In this document: one piece after another, positions 54,701 through 61,027 of the stretch | How the letters are laid out: each line of letters begins with the position of its first letter | Numbering within the stretch: the first letter of the stretch is position 1 | DNA from: Vibrio neptunius | GTDB taxonomy: Bacteria > Pseudomonadota > Gammaproteobacteria > Enterobacterales > Vibrionaceae | Direction of reading: 5' to 3' | DNA length: 64,000 bases | Assembly: GCF_000967495.1 (NCBI RefSeq) | Contig: NZ_JXXU01000054.1 | Span: 1 to 64,000, forward strand | Position numbers and translations under genes: made by a program | Notes under the pieces: model-generated | Told to the model about the DNA's origin: nothing | What the model saw: the letters and a program-made list of their open reading frames with translations, nothing else | Database searches by the model: none

Positions 54701-54819
54701 GAGTCAAATCGACAGGCGAATTTGCAGACTTGATGAGTGGTGAGCTGATTAATGTTCAGGCAACATCTGGTGCCGTTTCTGTTCCAGCTCTGACAGGGCG
54801 ACTTCTTTTAATCAAATAG
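48763..54819 (+). CDS. pulA: Giant lipoprotein pullulanase with two GH13 catalytic domains
   Basis: A 2018-residue surface or periplasmic alpha-glucan hydrolase. The signal peptide has lipobox LLAGC (Cys25). Residues about 227-393 are Asp-rich thrombospondin-type-3-like Ca-binding repeats (DSDSDGVADAIDLFP and so on). From about 409 come a PUD/CBM41-type starch-binding domain (VIYYKRDDGNYADWGLHLWN), pullulanase N-domains and a CBM48-like region (ANFALWAPTAQDVELYLYD). The first catalytic barrel has DGFRFDLMGH (nucleophile Asp1016), YGEGWNFGE (Glu1045) and the type I pullulanase YDP-like FNWGYDPFHYNAPEGSY. After a second carbohydrate-binding-like module (about 1425-1525) comes a separate alpha-amylase barrel with DGWRLDQ (Asp1714), VGEVW (Glu1754) and MLGNHDLVRF. 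Both sites look intact, so alpha-1,6 and alpha-1,4 cleavage in one chain is likely. A start at ATG 48775 is possible. Confidence 0.93.
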   Translation: MDKKMNIKLTKLSLAMASLGLLAGCNDPLEVNVMDGYIEKASVWLDVNGNGRQDRYEPSDVTDRDGYAAIDLEGLNIEDQDVYLVAKTQRGVSIDADIPGVTVTRDYTLMAPSHYTLVTPFSTYIAAQMQQGVSERKALRKLRRQLKQPHLDIESDYIAQQEVVVARSAKALTQLLPETIEDQDMEALADTLELGSKALGKELKRGRNQLLNKTLMLDGRGLPVIAQDSDSDGVADAIDLFPSDIKESADADSDGIGDHADTDDDNDGFSDVVELELASDPYSSASFPADLDGDKIPDAHDSDIDGDGWSNEEETRLGTDPYSASSQPADRDGDGITDSEDSDIDGDGADNGVDAFPEDRFESKDTNGDGLGDFASSDDDGDGIPDSIDPNPTSPDNSSSEPAPIYSESVIYYKRDDGNYADWGLHLWNNASCDAVSADALNGLDWGNPYAWGEIDPQYGAKYVVPLKSDHGACMNFIVHKGDAKALGGDDLKAEFAKGNTLYTTHGSSVVKYSPDEQIVVKLDGAAAHWLDVNSIAWFDHGEAASYQIWSRAAGNGDINQPEQFIKYDISFAGNVDNPDFPHLKDRVGFYWDVDTETAKALLKTQLIAVALDDAGKPLVATRVQIPGVVDTLYTAGPNDADEAKLGSWIEGDSANFALWAPTAQDVELYLYDQDKALIAQSPFSLTLDSATGIWRYQGDASLKNVFYRYRVKAYHPKTDHVEWMMTTDPYSLSLSTSSLHSQLVDLTDDETKPAGWDSQSIPELENPEDHIIYELHVRDFSVSDTQGTPANNGKYLAFLEDERDSVKQLKSLKEAGLTTIHLLPTYDLASIPEDPAKTVNLTDTVEKLCGINPDAKLCSDGTSRGATILSLLEKTDPNSGEAQALLADVRPLDGFNWGYDPFHYNAPEGSYAVSTDGISRIREYRQMVQKLHDMGFRVVQDVVYNHTYSSGLYDKSVLDKAVPGYYHRLNPITGAVENSTCCDNTASENRMFEKLVADSVVMWAQDYKIDGFRFDLMGHLMKSSMLHVYEKTKLVDEDTWFYGEGWNFGEVADGQRGENATQWPMAGTGIGTYNDRLRDGVRGGGPFDSGDALLENPGFANAGSRFNDDLKSKMDLIRYGMTGNLQNYPLETYSGATVYGRDFQYGGQGAAYTLDPQESINYVSKHDNQTLWDFNQYKADASATPAERARMQIVGLSTVMLGQGVPFLHMGSELLRSKSMERDSYDSGDWYNKVDFSKQTNNWNIGLPRADKDQANWSAIQSIISNPNTVATPEHIAWTDKVFKELLKIRSGTPLLRLVSEEQVLKRVRFHNTGPSTLPGMIVMSVNDGVSAGADLDSNFDSIVVAINANTSAQTIQIAGAQSFELHPVLKASSDSVVKQAKFQDGAFTIPPLTAAVFVQTQNGAQGEGLNIDSKPVDVAPYGSTKLYVRGSMNGWSTSDEIAYQGDGVYAFEGYLTPGEYEFKLASSNWSTINLGFGGFSTGNGSVTLENAGNGNIKVTVTEQGVYKFTLDASDQSALVVSVVDTKLDYACYQDDSKACDLRIYQVMVESFVDGDSDHNYGVGYGNSHHNGDLQGVIDSLDYIASLNVNALWLTPVFDSCAGQAGDDRLDATGYFACDYFNVDPKFGTNEKLKELVDTAHAKGLYVLLDGVFGHTNLTGVKPSPTGKLPSLRGEEGYPGMNVNYPDVASEAFFTEVATYWVKEFGIDGWRLDQSYQLPLEAWRNIRAAVEQASLHNKNAGKQWGTLGYMVGEVWKGADEITATTYGSDSQPGLSSAFNFPLRYGLVQALAVEESGASNNARVLDAEWNSRAKSPYHAMPNLMLGNHDLVRFGDLIQRGNLGEAVKRHKAAFSFLAAYSGPITLYYGEEIGDEVANFSDKVTSDCASQGLCDDHVARSNAKVQGVTGVTLTAEQQDVKNYLTQIMQVRSEHPALYAGERRNLWLDDNLYADLKVNGDEQIIYVLNTSTTEQTLNVDLARVKSTGEFADLMSGELINVQATSGAVSVPALTGRLLLIK

Positions 54820-54849
54820 TCGTTTGTTACAATAGGTCGACTGAAACGA

Positions 54850-54884
54850 AAAAGGCTCTCCTATGTTGAGAGCCTTTTGCTTTT
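54850..54884 (+). terminator. Terminator after pulA
   Basis: An 11-bp perfect stem (AAAAGGCTCTC, 54850-54860, with 54868-54878) and a 7-base loop are followed by GCTTTT. Confidence 0.9.
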
Positions 54885-55414
54885 GTGTTGCAACTGCAGG
54901 TAAGCATATTGCCAGTTGGTGTTTGAGTCATGAGCGAGTTAAACGCTTTTTCATTGGCAACACGCTGCGTGAACTAACCGCTGCCAATAGGTGGTTTCTT
55001 GAAGTCAAGACGCGATGCCTTCGTTACTGATAATCACAGTTCAAACATAAAAGCAGATGCATCAGATAGGGTGCGTGTGTATATTTGAGTGCATTGATAT
55101 TCTACAGGTGGCATTGTATTTTTGGTGTTGGTTTGGTTTTATGGCCCGCACAAAGGTGAAGAGCAATAATGAGTAACTGGGCACACTTTAGAGGCAACAT
55201 AGTGTTTTTCCCGATAGAAGACGAAATCAGGTTGGAAAATCAGTATGATGCGTTCCATTGTTGCATTCTTTTATACAACACCAAGTAATCGGCTTTCCGC
55301 TGTTTTCTCAGTTAGACTGTCTCAAGATCTGCTAGGCAATATGTAGTGTCAGCCCCATTTATTTCGCAAGGAAACTGTTTTCCTGCTTCATCAACGTCAA
55401 GGAATTAAATAATA
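54885..55414. other. 530-base region without a clear gene before queF
   Basis: No recognisable gene or RNA is seen between the pulA terminator and queF. A 39-codon frame at 55169-55288 is noted separately. I do not see a preQ1 riboswitch-like pattern near the queF start. Confidence 0.5.
55169..55288 (+). CDS. Possible 39-residue ORF of unknown function
   Basis: This short frame (MSNWAHFRGNIVFFPIEDEI at the start) has a purine-rich GGTGAAGAG about five bases before its ATG. It is acidic in the middle and ends in CCILLYNTK. It could be a small protein or the broken 5' end of a larger gene. I recognise no family, and chance cannot be excluded. Confidence 0.25.
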   Translation: MSNWAHFRGNIVFFPIEDEIRLENQYDAFHCCILLYNTK

Positions 55415-56233
55415 ATGACCACTTATGATAAGAACCTAGGTAAAAAAAGCGAGTATATCTCTCAGTATCAACCAGAATTACTCGATCCTATCCCAAGACA
55501 AAGAGGCAGAAATGAGATTAAAGATCTTAAGGTTGCCACTCATGCTGGGTTTGACTTATGGACGGCCTTTGAAGTGTCATGGTTAAACAACAAAGGAAAG
55601 CCCATTGTCGCAATTGCAGAGTTTATTATTCCTCATACGTCCAACAACTTGATTGAATCGAAGTCATTCAAATTGTATTTAAATAGCTTCAATCAAACCT
55701 GTTTTGAATCGCAAGATATAGTTATTGAGACAATGCAGTCCGACTTAACTAATGCTGCCGGAGCTGAAGTGACTGTATCGTTTATGGAGGTAGATGAACC
55801 ACAACAAACGTCTATAAATAAGCAATTTGATTGTATTGATGGTTTGGATATCACCGTAGACTCGTTTGAGTATGATGCGGATGCGCTATGCGGAAGCACA
55901 GTGGATGAATATGTCTCTGAATCTTTATGTTCTCATCTCTTGAAATCGAACTGTTTGGTGACGAATCAGCCAGACTGGGGAAGCGTATACATTCGTTATA
56001 CTGGAGCCAAAATCAATCACGAAAGTCTTCTTAAGTATCTCATCTCATTTCGCGAACATAATGAGTTTCATGAGCAATGTGTCGAACGCATCTATTCTGA
56101 TATTAAACGATGCTGTGCTCCTGAAAAGCTGACAGTTTTTGCTCGATATACGCGACGTGGCGGCCTTGATATCAACCCTTATCGTAGTGACTTTGAAGAT
56201 GAAATTTGCTCTGGTCGAAACCCGAGACAGTAA
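55415..56233 (+). CDS. queF: NADPH-dependent 7-cyano-7-deazaguanine reductase QueF (bimodular type)
   Basis: A 272-residue two-domain QueF. It reduces preQ0 to preQ1 in queuosine biosynthesis. The N-terminal half keeps the substrate-binding LIESKSFKLYLNSFNQT. The C-terminal half has the catalytic pair Cys180 in LLKSNCLVT and Asp187 in QPDWGSV, followed by HNEFHEQCVERIYSDI and ARYTRRGGLDINPYRS. The first 70 residues are more divergent than usual (DLWTAFEVSWLNNKGKPIVAIAEF instead of the common IWTLYELSWLN). ATG 55415 has CAAGGA upstream. It has no queuosine partner genes nearby, and a possible second queF copy elsewhere cannot be tested here. Confidence 0.92.
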   Translation: MTTYDKNLGKKSEYISQYQPELLDPIPRQRGRNEIKDLKVATHAGFDLWTAFEVSWLNNKGKPIVAIAEFIIPHTSNNLIESKSFKLYLNSFNQTCFESQDIVIETMQSDLTNAAGAEVTVSFMEVDEPQQTSINKQFDCIDGLDITVDSFEYDADALCGSTVDEYVSESLCSHLLKSNCLVTNQPDWGSVYIRYTGAKINHESLLKYLISFREHNEFHEQCVERIYSDIKRCCAPEKLTVFARYTRRGGLDINPYRSDFEDEICSGRNPRQ

Positions 56234-56252
56234 CCAAATACGTCACACAACA

Positions 56253-56336
56253 AGTTAGGCTCAAAGGGGGTAGCCCAATTCAGCCTAACTCTTAGGTCCG
56301 CTGTCCAGAGCAGATGCTTTGTTTATATCTGCTCTG
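56253..56336. terminator. Two adjacent hairpins between convergent queF and nat genes
   Basis: Stem one is AGTTAGGCT (56253-56261) with 56282-56290. Stem two is CAGAGCAGAT (56306-56315) with 56327-56336 around an 11-base loop. Neither has a clear T-run, so the terminator role is based mainly on position between convergent genes. Confidence 0.5.
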
Positions 56337-56345
56337 CCGACTCTG

Positions 56346-57146
56346 TTACATATCCTTGTTGAGTGGTATGAAATCGTCAAAGTTTGCGTCCAGCTCAATG
56401 CCAAATATTTGTTTTAAAACCATAAGATAACTCTCATCTTCAGCGATCTCTTTTTCCTCAATATGTCCGTTCGCCTTAATCTTTAGCGTGCTATTAAGCA
56501 GCGTGATAATGCCGTCGTCTGTGGTGATTGTTGCTAGCCGTTTCTGCAAAAAGCTTGAGTCAGGGCAAGTTGACATATAGAAATTACCATAAGCAATATC
56601 GCTAGCGCAGACATGAGTAAAATCAAGGCTATAAAGATCAATCCATTCATCGTCTATTTTTGCCTGAAGCATAGCGCCGTATAGGGAGTGTTGTTCGAAG
56701 CGCAAGGTTTGTAAGTCTGTGGGGATTTCCCTATCAAAAACAACAGGTATCGGTGTTCGTGGAGTATGCGACCCAAATCCAACGTCCACAATCCACTCCT
56801 GTCCGTCAAGCACGACCAGTGATACCAGATGGCTTCGGCCTGAAGGTTCTGGTCCAAGGTGGACTCGACCAAGCAAGGGTGTTGCGTCAAAGCCTAAACT
56901 TTTCAGAGCACTTAGTAGCAAGGCATTGACTTCAAAACAATAGCCACCCCGTTCACGTAGAACCAATTTCTCGAACAAAGCGTCGTCAGACAAATTGATA
57001 GTACGACGAAGCGCTACATCAAAGTTTTCAAAAGGAATTCTGCGATGTTGCGCTCGGTGGAGGACAGTAAGGTCTTCGATGGTGGTTTGGGGTATGTATG
57101 AGAGCCCGATCTTAGCCAGATATTGGTTTAGCCTGCTTGAGTCCAT
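56346..57146 (-). CDS. nat: Arylamine N-acetyltransferase
   Basis: A 266-residue cytoplasmic NAT enzyme that transfers acetyl (or another acyl) from CoA to arylamines, hydrazines or related amines. The cysteine-protease-like triad is complete: Cys70 in RERGGYCFEVN, His106 in GRSHLVSLV and Asp121 in IVDVGFGSH. The N-terminal HRAQHRRIPFENFDVALRR is also typical. Length is normal for bacterial NATs. It is followed on the same strand, 85 bases upstream, by the AraC/GyrI regulator gene, so the two may be co-transcribed. The biological substrate is unknown. Confidence 0.92.
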   Translation of the reverse strand: MDSSRLNQYLAKIGLSYIPQTTIEDLTVLHRAQHRRIPFENFDVALRRTINLSDDALFEKLVLRERGGYCFEVNALLLSALKSLGFDATPLLGRVHLGPEPSGRSHLVSLVVLDGQEWIVDVGFGSHTPRTPIPVVFDREIPTDLQTLRFEQHSLYGAMLQAKIDDEWIDLYSLDFTHVCASDIAYGNFYMSTCPDSSFLQKRLATITTDDGIITLLNSTLKIKANGHIEEKEIAEDESYLMVLKQIFGIELDANFDDFIPLNKDM

Positions 57147-57231
57147 TAAACAGCTCCGTTGTTAATGAGGAATGACACGGTAACAGAAGTGGTTTAAACA
57201 ATTCAATCTAAGCCTTGATGATTAGGATTGC

Positions 57232-58101
57232 CTAATAAAAACTGATAGGCAGGTAAAAATCGAGTTCAAAGTGTTCATCTTCATGCAGGAAGTGATTCCT
57301 GTGATAGTGAACATAGGCTGGCGTTGGTCCCAGCTTAAAGCCGGATTCAGGCAACCATTGTTCATGGACCTTGCTGATTTGAGGAAGCAACTCTCCATAA
57401 ACTCCTGTGAGGCGAAATACCGCATGTAGTCCCCCCGGTATCACTAACTGATTAACAATACCGCGAACCTTGATCTGTGTATCTATCTCGATACAGGCTA
57501 CGTAGCGACAGTTATCTAGTTCAACCAACGCGGGGTTTGAGTGATGCAAACCGTATTGACGTGATGTATCACGCCCCTCGCTGCCTGCCCACGAAGTTAA
57601 GACTCGCCAAGCATTTTTTACCGTTCGGCTATAACCTACATGGCGAATATAGGCGGCTAGACGATCGGGGGTTTCGATGATTTTAGGTTCGGGAAGGGAT
57701 TTTTTGGCGACGCGGTGATAGCCTGCGGCGATTTCAGGATCTTTGAGATAGGGTTTATCGATATTTTGTTGCTCGTGCTTTCGCCACTCTCCGGGAGAGA
57801 CGCTGAAAGTGGATTTAAATGCTCGGCTGAAAGAAGAAACAGAGTGAAAGCCGCATTTGTTGGCGATGTCCAATACCGAAGAATGCGGTTCAAACATCAA
57901 TTGGTTGGCGGCATACTCCATTCGTGTTCGGCGGATATATTGGTGGATAGATTCTCCGACCACCTGTTTAAAAACGCGATGAAAGTGTTGCTCAGAGTAG
58001 GCGGCAATATCCGCTAATTCCTTGGCTGGCAGTGGTTTACTGATATCTTTATGAATATGATAAAGCACGTCATTGATTCGGAATATGTGTTGTCGACTCA
58101 T
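57232..58101 (-). CDS. AraC family regulator with GyrI-like effector domain
   Basis: A 289-residue regulator. Two AraC helix-turn-helix motifs are at the N-terminus (LADIAAYSEQHFHRVFKQVVGESIHQYIRRTRMEYAANQL; VLDIANKCGFHSVSSFSRAFKSTFSVSPGEWRK). The C-terminal half is a GyrI/Rob-like small-molecule-binding domain (RLAAYIRHVGYS, VIPGGLHAVFRLTGVYGELLPQI, HEQWLPESGF). Such proteins respond to hydrophobic or cationic compounds. The frame opens at 58116, but the start at 58101 is preferred because the direct repeats that look like its binding sites begin at 58112. It is divergent from the aminotransferase gene and upstream of nat. Confidence 0.9.
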   Translation of the reverse strand: MSRQHIFRINDVLYHIHKDISKPLPAKELADIAAYSEQHFHRVFKQVVGESIHQYIRRTRMEYAANQLMFEPHSSVLDIANKCGFHSVSSFSRAFKSTFSVSPGEWRKHEQQNIDKPYLKDPEIAAGYHRVAKKSLPEPKIIETPDRLAAYIRHVGYSRTVKNAWRVLTSWAGSEGRDTSRQYGLHHSNPALVELDNCRYVACIEIDTQIKVRGIVNQLVIPGGLHAVFRLTGVYGELLPQISKVHEQWLPESGFKLGPTPAYVHYHRNHFLHEDEHFELDFYLPISFY

Positions 58102-58111
58102 AAAGAAAAAT

Positions 58112-58148
58112 AGCATAAACGGACATGTTGAACAGCATAAACGGACAT
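58112..58148. promoter_or_regulatory. Direct repeats, putative AraC-type binding sites
   Basis: The 15-base sequence AGCATAAACGGACAT occurs twice without mismatch (58112-58126 and 58134-58148), 22 bases or about two helical turns apart. Spaced direct repeats on one DNA face are typical AraC-family half sites. They lie directly upstream of the AraC gene and about 80 bases before the aminotransferase start. Confidence 0.72.
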
Positions 58149-58228
58149 CCTATTTTCATCAATGGGTTATACACTTCATTAACGTCTTTTCGACGATAAA
58201 AATTCTAAAATTACACTCAGGAACTGTT

Positions 58229-59404
58229 ATGGAAATCGCTCGCTCCCTGCAACAAATCTCGTCGTCTTATATTCGTGAAATTCTCGCTGCCGCATCGGAT
58301 AAAAATGTTATCTCGCTCGCGGGTGGCTTACCAGACGAAAGCACATTTCCAATTGAATTAATGAAGCCGACACTAGAAAGTCTTTCATCGATGCCGGAAG
58401 TTTTCCAGTACGGAGCAACCGCGGGCTACGCGCCACTTCTAGAGTTCTTGGCAGAATACTTTGACCTGCCAAAGACACACACCGCAATGGCGTGTACAGG
58501 ATCTCAGCAAGGGCTAGATCTGATTGCTCGTGCCTACGTCAACCCGGGTGATAAAGTGGTTATGGAAGCGCCGAGCTATCTTGGCGCGATGCAGGTATTT
58601 GGTTTGGTACAGGCGGATATTGTCACCGTACCTCAGACTGAAACGGGCCCTGATTTGCATGCGCTTGAGAAGAGTTTCGCTGAACAGTCACCTAAGATGT
58701 TCTACGCTGTGCCAGACTTCCACAACCCAACCGGTGTTTGTTGGACGTTGGAAACGCGTCAGCAGGTTGGTGCATTGTGTGAGCAATATAATGTTGTGCT
58801 GATTGAAGATGCACCTTACCGTGAGTTGAGATTCTCAGGTCAGGCGATTCCACTGGTCTCAGATTTCTGCCCACAACATTCTATTGTATTGCGTTCTTTC
58901 TCAAAGATTGCTTCTCCAGGTCTTCGCGTTGGCATTGTCAGTGGCAATAGTGAATATCTTGAACCGCTTATCAAAATCAAGCAAGGAGCGGACTTACATT
59001 CAAGTGTCCCTATGCAGGCATTGCTGCTGGGCTTATTACAACATCAAGGCTTTGAAGCGCATATTGGTATGGTCAGAGACCTGTACCAATCCCGCTATGA
59101 GAAGTTGTTTGCAGAGCTACAAAAGCAACTACCGGTCGGTTGTGAAGTGAAGCCTGTTGAGGGTGGCATGTTTATCTGGGTGACGTTACCATCATGCGAC
59201 ACGTTTGCACTGGCAAAAGCTTTGCTAGCAAATGGCGTGGCAGTTGTGCCAAGCCCTGTATTCTATCCAAATGCAGATGAGGCAAAGCCTGCGCTAAGAC
59301 TTAACTACACCAATGCCTCGCCAGAGGAGCTGACGGTAGCCGTTGAGCGTTTGGTTAAAGGATTAAGAGCGTCGATCCGTGGACCTGAACTCGAAAACGT
59401 GTAA
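58229..59404 (+). CDS. PLP-dependent aminotransferase, class I/II (MocR/LysN-like branch)
   Basis: A 391-residue fold-type I aminotransferase. It shows ISLAGGLPDESTFP and YGATAGYAPLLEFLAEYF, then CTGSQQGLDLIARAYVNPGD, VPDFHNPTGVCW and the PLP-binding lysine Lys226 in LRSFSKIASPGLRVG, with a late FYPNADEAKPALRLNYTNASPEEL. This branch includes 2-aminoadipate and aromatic or branched aminotransferases; the substrate is not clear. The frame is open upstream to 58073, but ATG 58229 follows CAGGA and gives the normal N-terminus. It is divergent from the AraC gene. A terminator follows. Confidence 0.9.
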   Translation: MEIARSLQQISSSYIREILAAASDKNVISLAGGLPDESTFPIELMKPTLESLSSMPEVFQYGATAGYAPLLEFLAEYFDLPKTHTAMACTGSQQGLDLIARAYVNPGDKVVMEAPSYLGAMQVFGLVQADIVTVPQTETGPDLHALEKSFAEQSPKMFYAVPDFHNPTGVCWTLETRQQVGALCEQYNVVLIEDAPYRELRFSGQAIPLVSDFCPQHSIVLRSFSKIASPGLRVGIVSGNSEYLEPLIKIKQGADLHSSVPMQALLLGLLQHQGFEAHIGMVRDLYQSRYEKLFAELQKQLPVGCEVKPVEGGMFIWVTLPSCDTFALAKALLANGVAVVPSPVFYPNADEAKPALRLNYTNASPEELTVAVERLVKGLRASIRGPELENV

Positions 59405-59458
59405 TGCAAACAAATAAGTCGCCACTCACTGAGTGACGATGAGTGGAAGATAATATAT

Positions 59459-59488
59459 AAAAGACCTATTTATTAGGTCTTTTATTTT
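59459..59488 (+). terminator. Terminator after aminotransferase gene
   Basis: A 10-bp stem (AAAAGACCTA, 59459-59468, with 59474-59483) and a 5-base loop are followed by ATTTTAT. Confidence 0.85.
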
Positions 59489-59533
59489 ATCCATTCTTTG
59501 TAAGAAAACACATGTTTAAAGTAAGGAGAAGGT

Positions 59534-59983
59534 ATGAATGTGCAGCTTAAAGTCGGTAATGATGCCTTATTCGCAGAATACTTAGCTAAGACAAATATGG
59601 CACCTTATTATCAAACTCGTGGGATCATCTGGGATCACAATCAATTTCTCAACAGTTGGCAAGAGTTAGACAATTATGAGGTTCACTTAGGTAATACCCG
59701 TGTCGGAGTGCTGCGTTTTAGCTATGCTGATGGCATCACTTTCCTGCGAGATCTGCAACTTTTACCTGAGTATCAAGGAAAAGGAATTGGAGCCAAGTGC
59801 CTTGACCTAGCGGCTGTACACGCACTTAACGTTCAATCGACTAAGCTCGTTTTACGTGTGTTTAGTGAGAATCCTGCGATCAATTTGTATCAGTCCAAAG
59901 GCTTTATTCGATCATCTGAAGTCAATGGGTTGGTTGAAATGACGTTTCCGCTAGGTGTGAATAAACAACATGATTGTGGCTAA
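59534..59983 (+). CDS. GNAT family N-acetyltransferase
   Basis: A 149-residue acyl-CoA-dependent acetyltransferase of the GNAT fold. The acetyl-CoA loop is QLLPEYQGKGIGAKCLDLA (Q/R-x-x-G-x-G/A), preceded by a beta-strand FLRDLQLL. The C-terminal VFSENPAINLYQSKGFIRS is the usual motif B region. The substrate is unknown. ATG 59534 is preceded by AAGGAGAAGG. It stands alone after a terminator and 150 bases before the next gene. Confidence 0.9.
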   Translation: MNVQLKVGNDALFAEYLAKTNMAPYYQTRGIIWDHNQFLNSWQELDNYEVHLGNTRVGVLRFSYADGITFLRDLQLLPEYQGKGIGAKCLDLAAVHALNVQSTKLVLRVFSENPAINLYQSKGFIRSSEVNGLVEMTFPLGVNKQHDCG

Positions 59984-60135
59984 AAGAGCGTTAATACTCT
60001 TGTTCTGCTTGTTTTTCTTCAGTTGGTCTTGAGTGCCCACTTTTAAGATGAGCGAGGTCTCTCTCATGGCGTGAGAGAATAGCCGCATTACGGAATACTA
60101 GCTGAGTATGAAGCTTTAAAGGTAAGGAAACTATC

Positions 60136-61011
60136 ATGACGACATCGAGTAAGGTTTTAGTAGTGGGTTCGACGGGATACTTAGGCCTGTATGTCGTCAA
60201 GCAACTGCAAGAACGTGGTCAAGACTTTGTTGCGTTGGCTCGCAATACACAAAAGCTGCTAGAGATCGGCGTTAGTGAATCTCAGATTATTGAGGCAGAA
60301 GTGACCGACCAGCATCAGCTTAAGGGTATTTGTGACCGCGTTGACGTTGTGATTTCTTGCTTGGGTATTACTCGTCAAAAAGATGGTTTGAAGTATAAGG
60401 ATATCGACTATCAAGCCAATCTCAACGTCTTGCTTGAGGCGGAAAACGCAGGTGTAGAGAAATTTATCTATATTTCAGCGTTTAATGCAGCAAAGTATTC
60501 TAGTGTTCGTCTGCTCAGTGCTAAGGAAAGGTTTGCTTCTCGTTTACTCAGCTCAGAGAGGTTAAAGCCATGCGTTATTCGACCAAATGGCTTCTTTTCA
60601 GATTTGGCCGAAATCTACCACATGGCAACTAAAGGTAGTGTGTACCTGTTTGGTTCTTCAGCAAAGAAATTAAACCCAATTCATGGTGAAGATCTCGCGA
60701 CATTTTGTATTGAAGCCATCCAGTCTAATGTGAAAGAACTGGACGTAGGAGGCCCTGAAGTATTAACCACTATTCAGATCGCACAGTTTGCTTTTGAAGC
60801 ACAGTATAAAGATGTGAATATTGTCCGATTGCCGGACTACCTGAGGCGTTTAACCTTACTTGTAATGCAAAACCTACCCGAAAAATGGGGGGGAGCGGCT
60901 GAATTTTTCTTGACGGTTATGGGCAAGGATTCAATTGCTCCAGTTTATGGACGGCATAAAATTAGGGATTATTATTCAGAATTGTTTACAGCGGCACATA
61001 AGCCAAAATGA
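60136..61011 (+). CDS. Atypical SDR (NAD(P)-binding) protein
   Basis: A 291-residue Rossmann-fold protein of the extended or atypical SDR family (NmrA/SDR_a5-like). The nucleotide motif VLVVGSTGYLGLYVVKQL is at residues 8-25, followed by ARNTQKLLE and VDVVISCLGITRQKDGL. The middle YISAFNAAKYSS lacks the classical YxxxK catalytic pair in its usual form, and VIRPNGFFSDL follows. Reaction and substrate are unknown. ATG 60136 has TAAGGAA upstream. It is convergent with the LysR gene, with 16 bases between the stops. Confidence 0.85.
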   Translation: MTTSSKVLVVGSTGYLGLYVVKQLQERGQDFVALARNTQKLLEIGVSESQIIEAEVTDQHQLKGICDRVDVVISCLGITRQKDGLKYKDIDYQANLNVLLEAENAGVEKFIYISAFNAAKYSSVRLLSAKERFASRLLSSERLKPCVIRPNGFFSDLAEIYHMATKGSVYLFGSSAKKLNPIHGEDLATFCIEAIQSNVKELDVGGPEVLTTIQIAQFAFEAQYKDVNIVRLPDYLRRLTLLVMQNLPEKWGGAAEFFLTVMGKDSIAPVYGRHKIRDYYSELFTAAHKPK

Positions 61012-61027
61012 CAAGGCGCTTATATTA

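Noticed and set aside
54885..55414. Looked for a preQ1 riboswitch or integron attC-like element before queF
   Set aside because: No matching aptamer core or attC-like inverted structure could be made out by eye.
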